NCBI RefSeq assembly: GCF_008831285.2
Contig: NC_045141.1
Location: 16,106,106-16,170,105, forward strand
Length of the DNA stretch: 64,000 bases
DNA from: Nymphaea colorata
Taxonomy: Eukaryota; Streptophyta; Magnoliopsida; Nymphaeales; Nymphaeaceae
Reading direction: 5' to 3'
Positions 61,239-64,000 of the stretch are shown here, piece after piece; the stretch's first letter is position 1, and the number at the start of each line of letters is the position of its first letter. The position numbers were made by a program, and so were the translations under genes. The notes under the pieces are model-generated. The model had not been told where the DNA came from, searched no databases, and saw only the letters and a program-made list of their open reading frames with translations.

Positions 61239-61310
61239 CAGTGGTGGCGCCCCATGTTGGCGGGATGTGGGCAGTTGCCCGCACCAACTTTAAAACCTTT
61301 TCTTATTTGC
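61239..61310. repeat. Fragment of the CAGTGGCGGAGCC MITE family
   Basis: CAGTGGTGGCGCCCC followed by GGCGGGATGTGGGCAG and TTGCCCGCACCA aligns with the reverse complement of the right end of the element at 56518-56717. The remainder is not recognisable. Confidence 0.45.
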
Positions 61311-61410
61311 ATATAGGTGCCTTCAAATGTTTGTTTACTTGTATATAGTAATGCTCCTTAAAAATAATACATTTGCATGCGCTTAATTTTTTCAATAACC
61401 GAAGCTACAA

Positions 61411-61810
61411 GTTTACTTCACTTCAAAAGGATGCATGCCAGAGAAAAGCACAAGATCTCATGTCTTAAGTTCCAGGTTCACTGCACGGCAGCTGTTAGCA
61501 AACGAGAGGATGTCAAAATATATAAAAAAAAATCGGAAATATTATAAGCCCTATGCTTTGGATCATGTTCAAATAATGTGGGTATTTTTATAGACTTTGT
61601 AATTGAGAGAAACGAAAAGGAAGTAACGAGTCATTGTCTTCATTTACTAAGGAAATGAATTATGTTTGGTTGGAGTGAGGAAATTTGATTGATTTTAGAT
61701 GGTGACGGCGGCACCTACCACCTTCACATTTTCTCTTGGCATGACCACCGCAGGTTAGAGAGCAGGAGGAATTTGCTAAGACGGTGGAGAAGATTGTGTA
61801 TCATTATCAT
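61411..61810 (+). repeat. Segmental direct duplication, copy 1 (no MITE)
   Basis: This shares AAAGGATGCATGCCAG, GGCAGCTGTTAGCAAACGAG, AAGCCCTATGCTTTGGATCA, CATTGTCTTCATTTACTAAG and GGCGGCACCTACCACCTTC, in the same order, with copy 2 at 62941-63528. Similarity is high over about 400 bp. Copy 1 lacks the 178 bp MITE present in copy 2. Confidence 0.9.
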
Positions 61811-61843
61811 AAGGGCTCATGCCACCTTTTTTCTCTTAACTAT

Positions 61844-62940
<1,097 letters not shown>

Positions 62941-63528
62941 TTTACTTCAATTTGAAAGGATGCATGCCAGGGACAAGTACAAGATCTCACGTCTAAGATA
63001 CCAAGTTCTAAGGACGGAGCTAGAATTTTTTCATAAGTGGGGGTCAACTTAAAGTTTCTAAATTTTGACATGTGTCGAAATATCATTTTTCAAAATTTTT
63101 ATATAAGACAAGTTACATGTAAATTACAAAAAAAAAATTAAGGTGGGGCCAGGGCCCCTGCGTACCTCCCCTTGGCTCCGTCCCTGCCAAGTTATGTCAC
63201 CGGGTTCTCTGCATGGCAGCTGTTAGCAAACGAGTGGATGTCATAAAATACAAAAGCCCAGAAATATTACAAGCCCTATGCTTTGGATCATCGTCAAATA
63301 ATTTGGGTCCTTTTATATAGACTTTGCTAAGAGAAATGGAAAGGAAGTAACAAGTCATTGTCTTCATTTACTAAGGAAATTAATTATGTTTGTTTCGAGC
63401 GAGAAATTTGATTGATTTTAGACAATGAGGGCGGCACCTACCACCTTCACATTTTCTCTTGTCACCACCACCACAAGTAGGGAGCATGAATAATTTGGGA
63501 AGACCGTCGTAAGATTGTTCATTATTAC
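62941..63528 (+). repeat. Segmental direct duplication, copy 2 (interrupted by a MITE)
   Basis: This is the partner of 61411-61810 and lies about 1.5 kb downstream in the same orientation. After removing the MITE at 63009-63186 the two align along their length with scattered substitutions and small indels. Confidence 0.9.
63009..63186. mobile_element. hAT-like MITE (family A), 178 bp
   Basis: The left end is TAAGGACGGAGCTAG and the right end, in reverse complement, CAGGGACGGAGCCAAGG. The target duplication CCAAGTTC (63001-63008) / CCAAGTTA (63187-63194) matches at 7 of 8. The interior matches the element at 12677-12851 (TTTCTAAATTTT, CAAAATTTTTATATAA, ACATGTAAATT). Confidence 0.87.
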
Positions 63529-64000
63529 GATATGGCTTCATATGCTAAGAAGAGTATTTCATTTTACCGCTCACAAGAAAGTGAAGCTTCCACCCAACCC
63601 CTCCTCTCCATATGGTATAAGACATGCTTTTGGTGTCTTGGGTGCCGCTTCTGCTATGCTTCAGCTTGTACGTTAGTGCCACCCATCCCTCCCTCCTCTT
63701 TTGTAACAAAGAGAGTTGAGACCACTAAATTTAAAACGAATACTAGCCACTTCTTATTCCCTTAACCATATTCATATGATAAAAGGAGTGTAATTGCTTG
63801 AAGCATGCATAAAAATTTTTTGATGGTTAAATTTAGGCCTTTGTCCGAACATAGCGATAGAGATCATGTGACTGACCATTATGAAATAATTCACAAGAAT
63901 ATTAGGTACTTCTGTGAAACAACAGTTGTTGGAGATACCTTATAGAATAAGTGTTATCATATAACAAAAAAGAAAATGGTCGCACCATATAACATTTATA
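63529..64000. other. Right edge, nothing recognised
   Basis: AT-rich sequence with one 77-codon plus-strand frame (63532-63765) that resembles no protein I know. Confidence 0.4.

Overview
This is nuclear DNA from a flowering plant. The evidence is interrupted genes with GT-AG introns of up to 2.8 kb, a DYW-class PPR editing-factor gene, a WAK-like receptor kinase, a plant-type MO25, a chromodomain Ty3/gypsy relic with a very long LTR, many hAT-like MITEs, tRNA-derived SINE-like repeats and long (TA)n microsatellites. The sequence is AT-rich with no grass-like GC skew in the genes. I cannot fix the family or species from the sequence alone.

Layout: 1-5032 is the broken 3' half of a Ty3/gypsy (Tekay/Del-like) element and its roughly 2.8 kb LTR, which contains an odd GC-rich block. 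5-8.1 kb is intergenic, with one MITE and a diverged tandem duplication. 8161-10723 (minus) is a complete three-exon WAKL14-like receptor kinase of 675 aa, with a TATA box near 11.69 kb. 11.7-24.6 kb is repeat-rich intergenic DNA: MITEs, a SINE-like repeat, a 0.7 kb head-to-head palindrome, a ~205 bp tandem array and microsatellites. 24640-31939 (minus) is a seven-exon gene for proteasome assembly chaperone 2 (282 aa). 33913-34203 (minus) is a small single-exon gene of unknown function with a TATA box. 37681-39771 (minus) is an intronless DYW-type PPR gene of 696 aa. 41694-52323 (minus) is an eleven-exon MO25/CAB39 scaffold gene of 337 aa. 52.6-64 kb holds no gene I recognise. It has five closely packed MITEs between 53.9 and 56.7 kb, a ~190 bp tandem array, a 0.4-0.6 kb segmental duplication and a 136 bp (TA)n tract.

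All five genes lie on the minus strand but do unrelated jobs: surface signalling, proteasome biogenesis, organelle RNA editing, and kinase scaffolding for polarity and growth. I see no operon-like or biosynthetic cluster. I looked for an undescribed system and found none that the sequence supports. The most informative novelties are transposon histories readable at base level: one MITE inserted exactly across the edge of another, a MITE present in only one copy of a duplication, and a MITE inserted in the A-box region of a SINE-like repeat. There is also a large palindrome that could feed small-RNA production. Exon boundaries were derived by hand from reading frame, GT/AG sites and remembered family alignments, so they are predictions.
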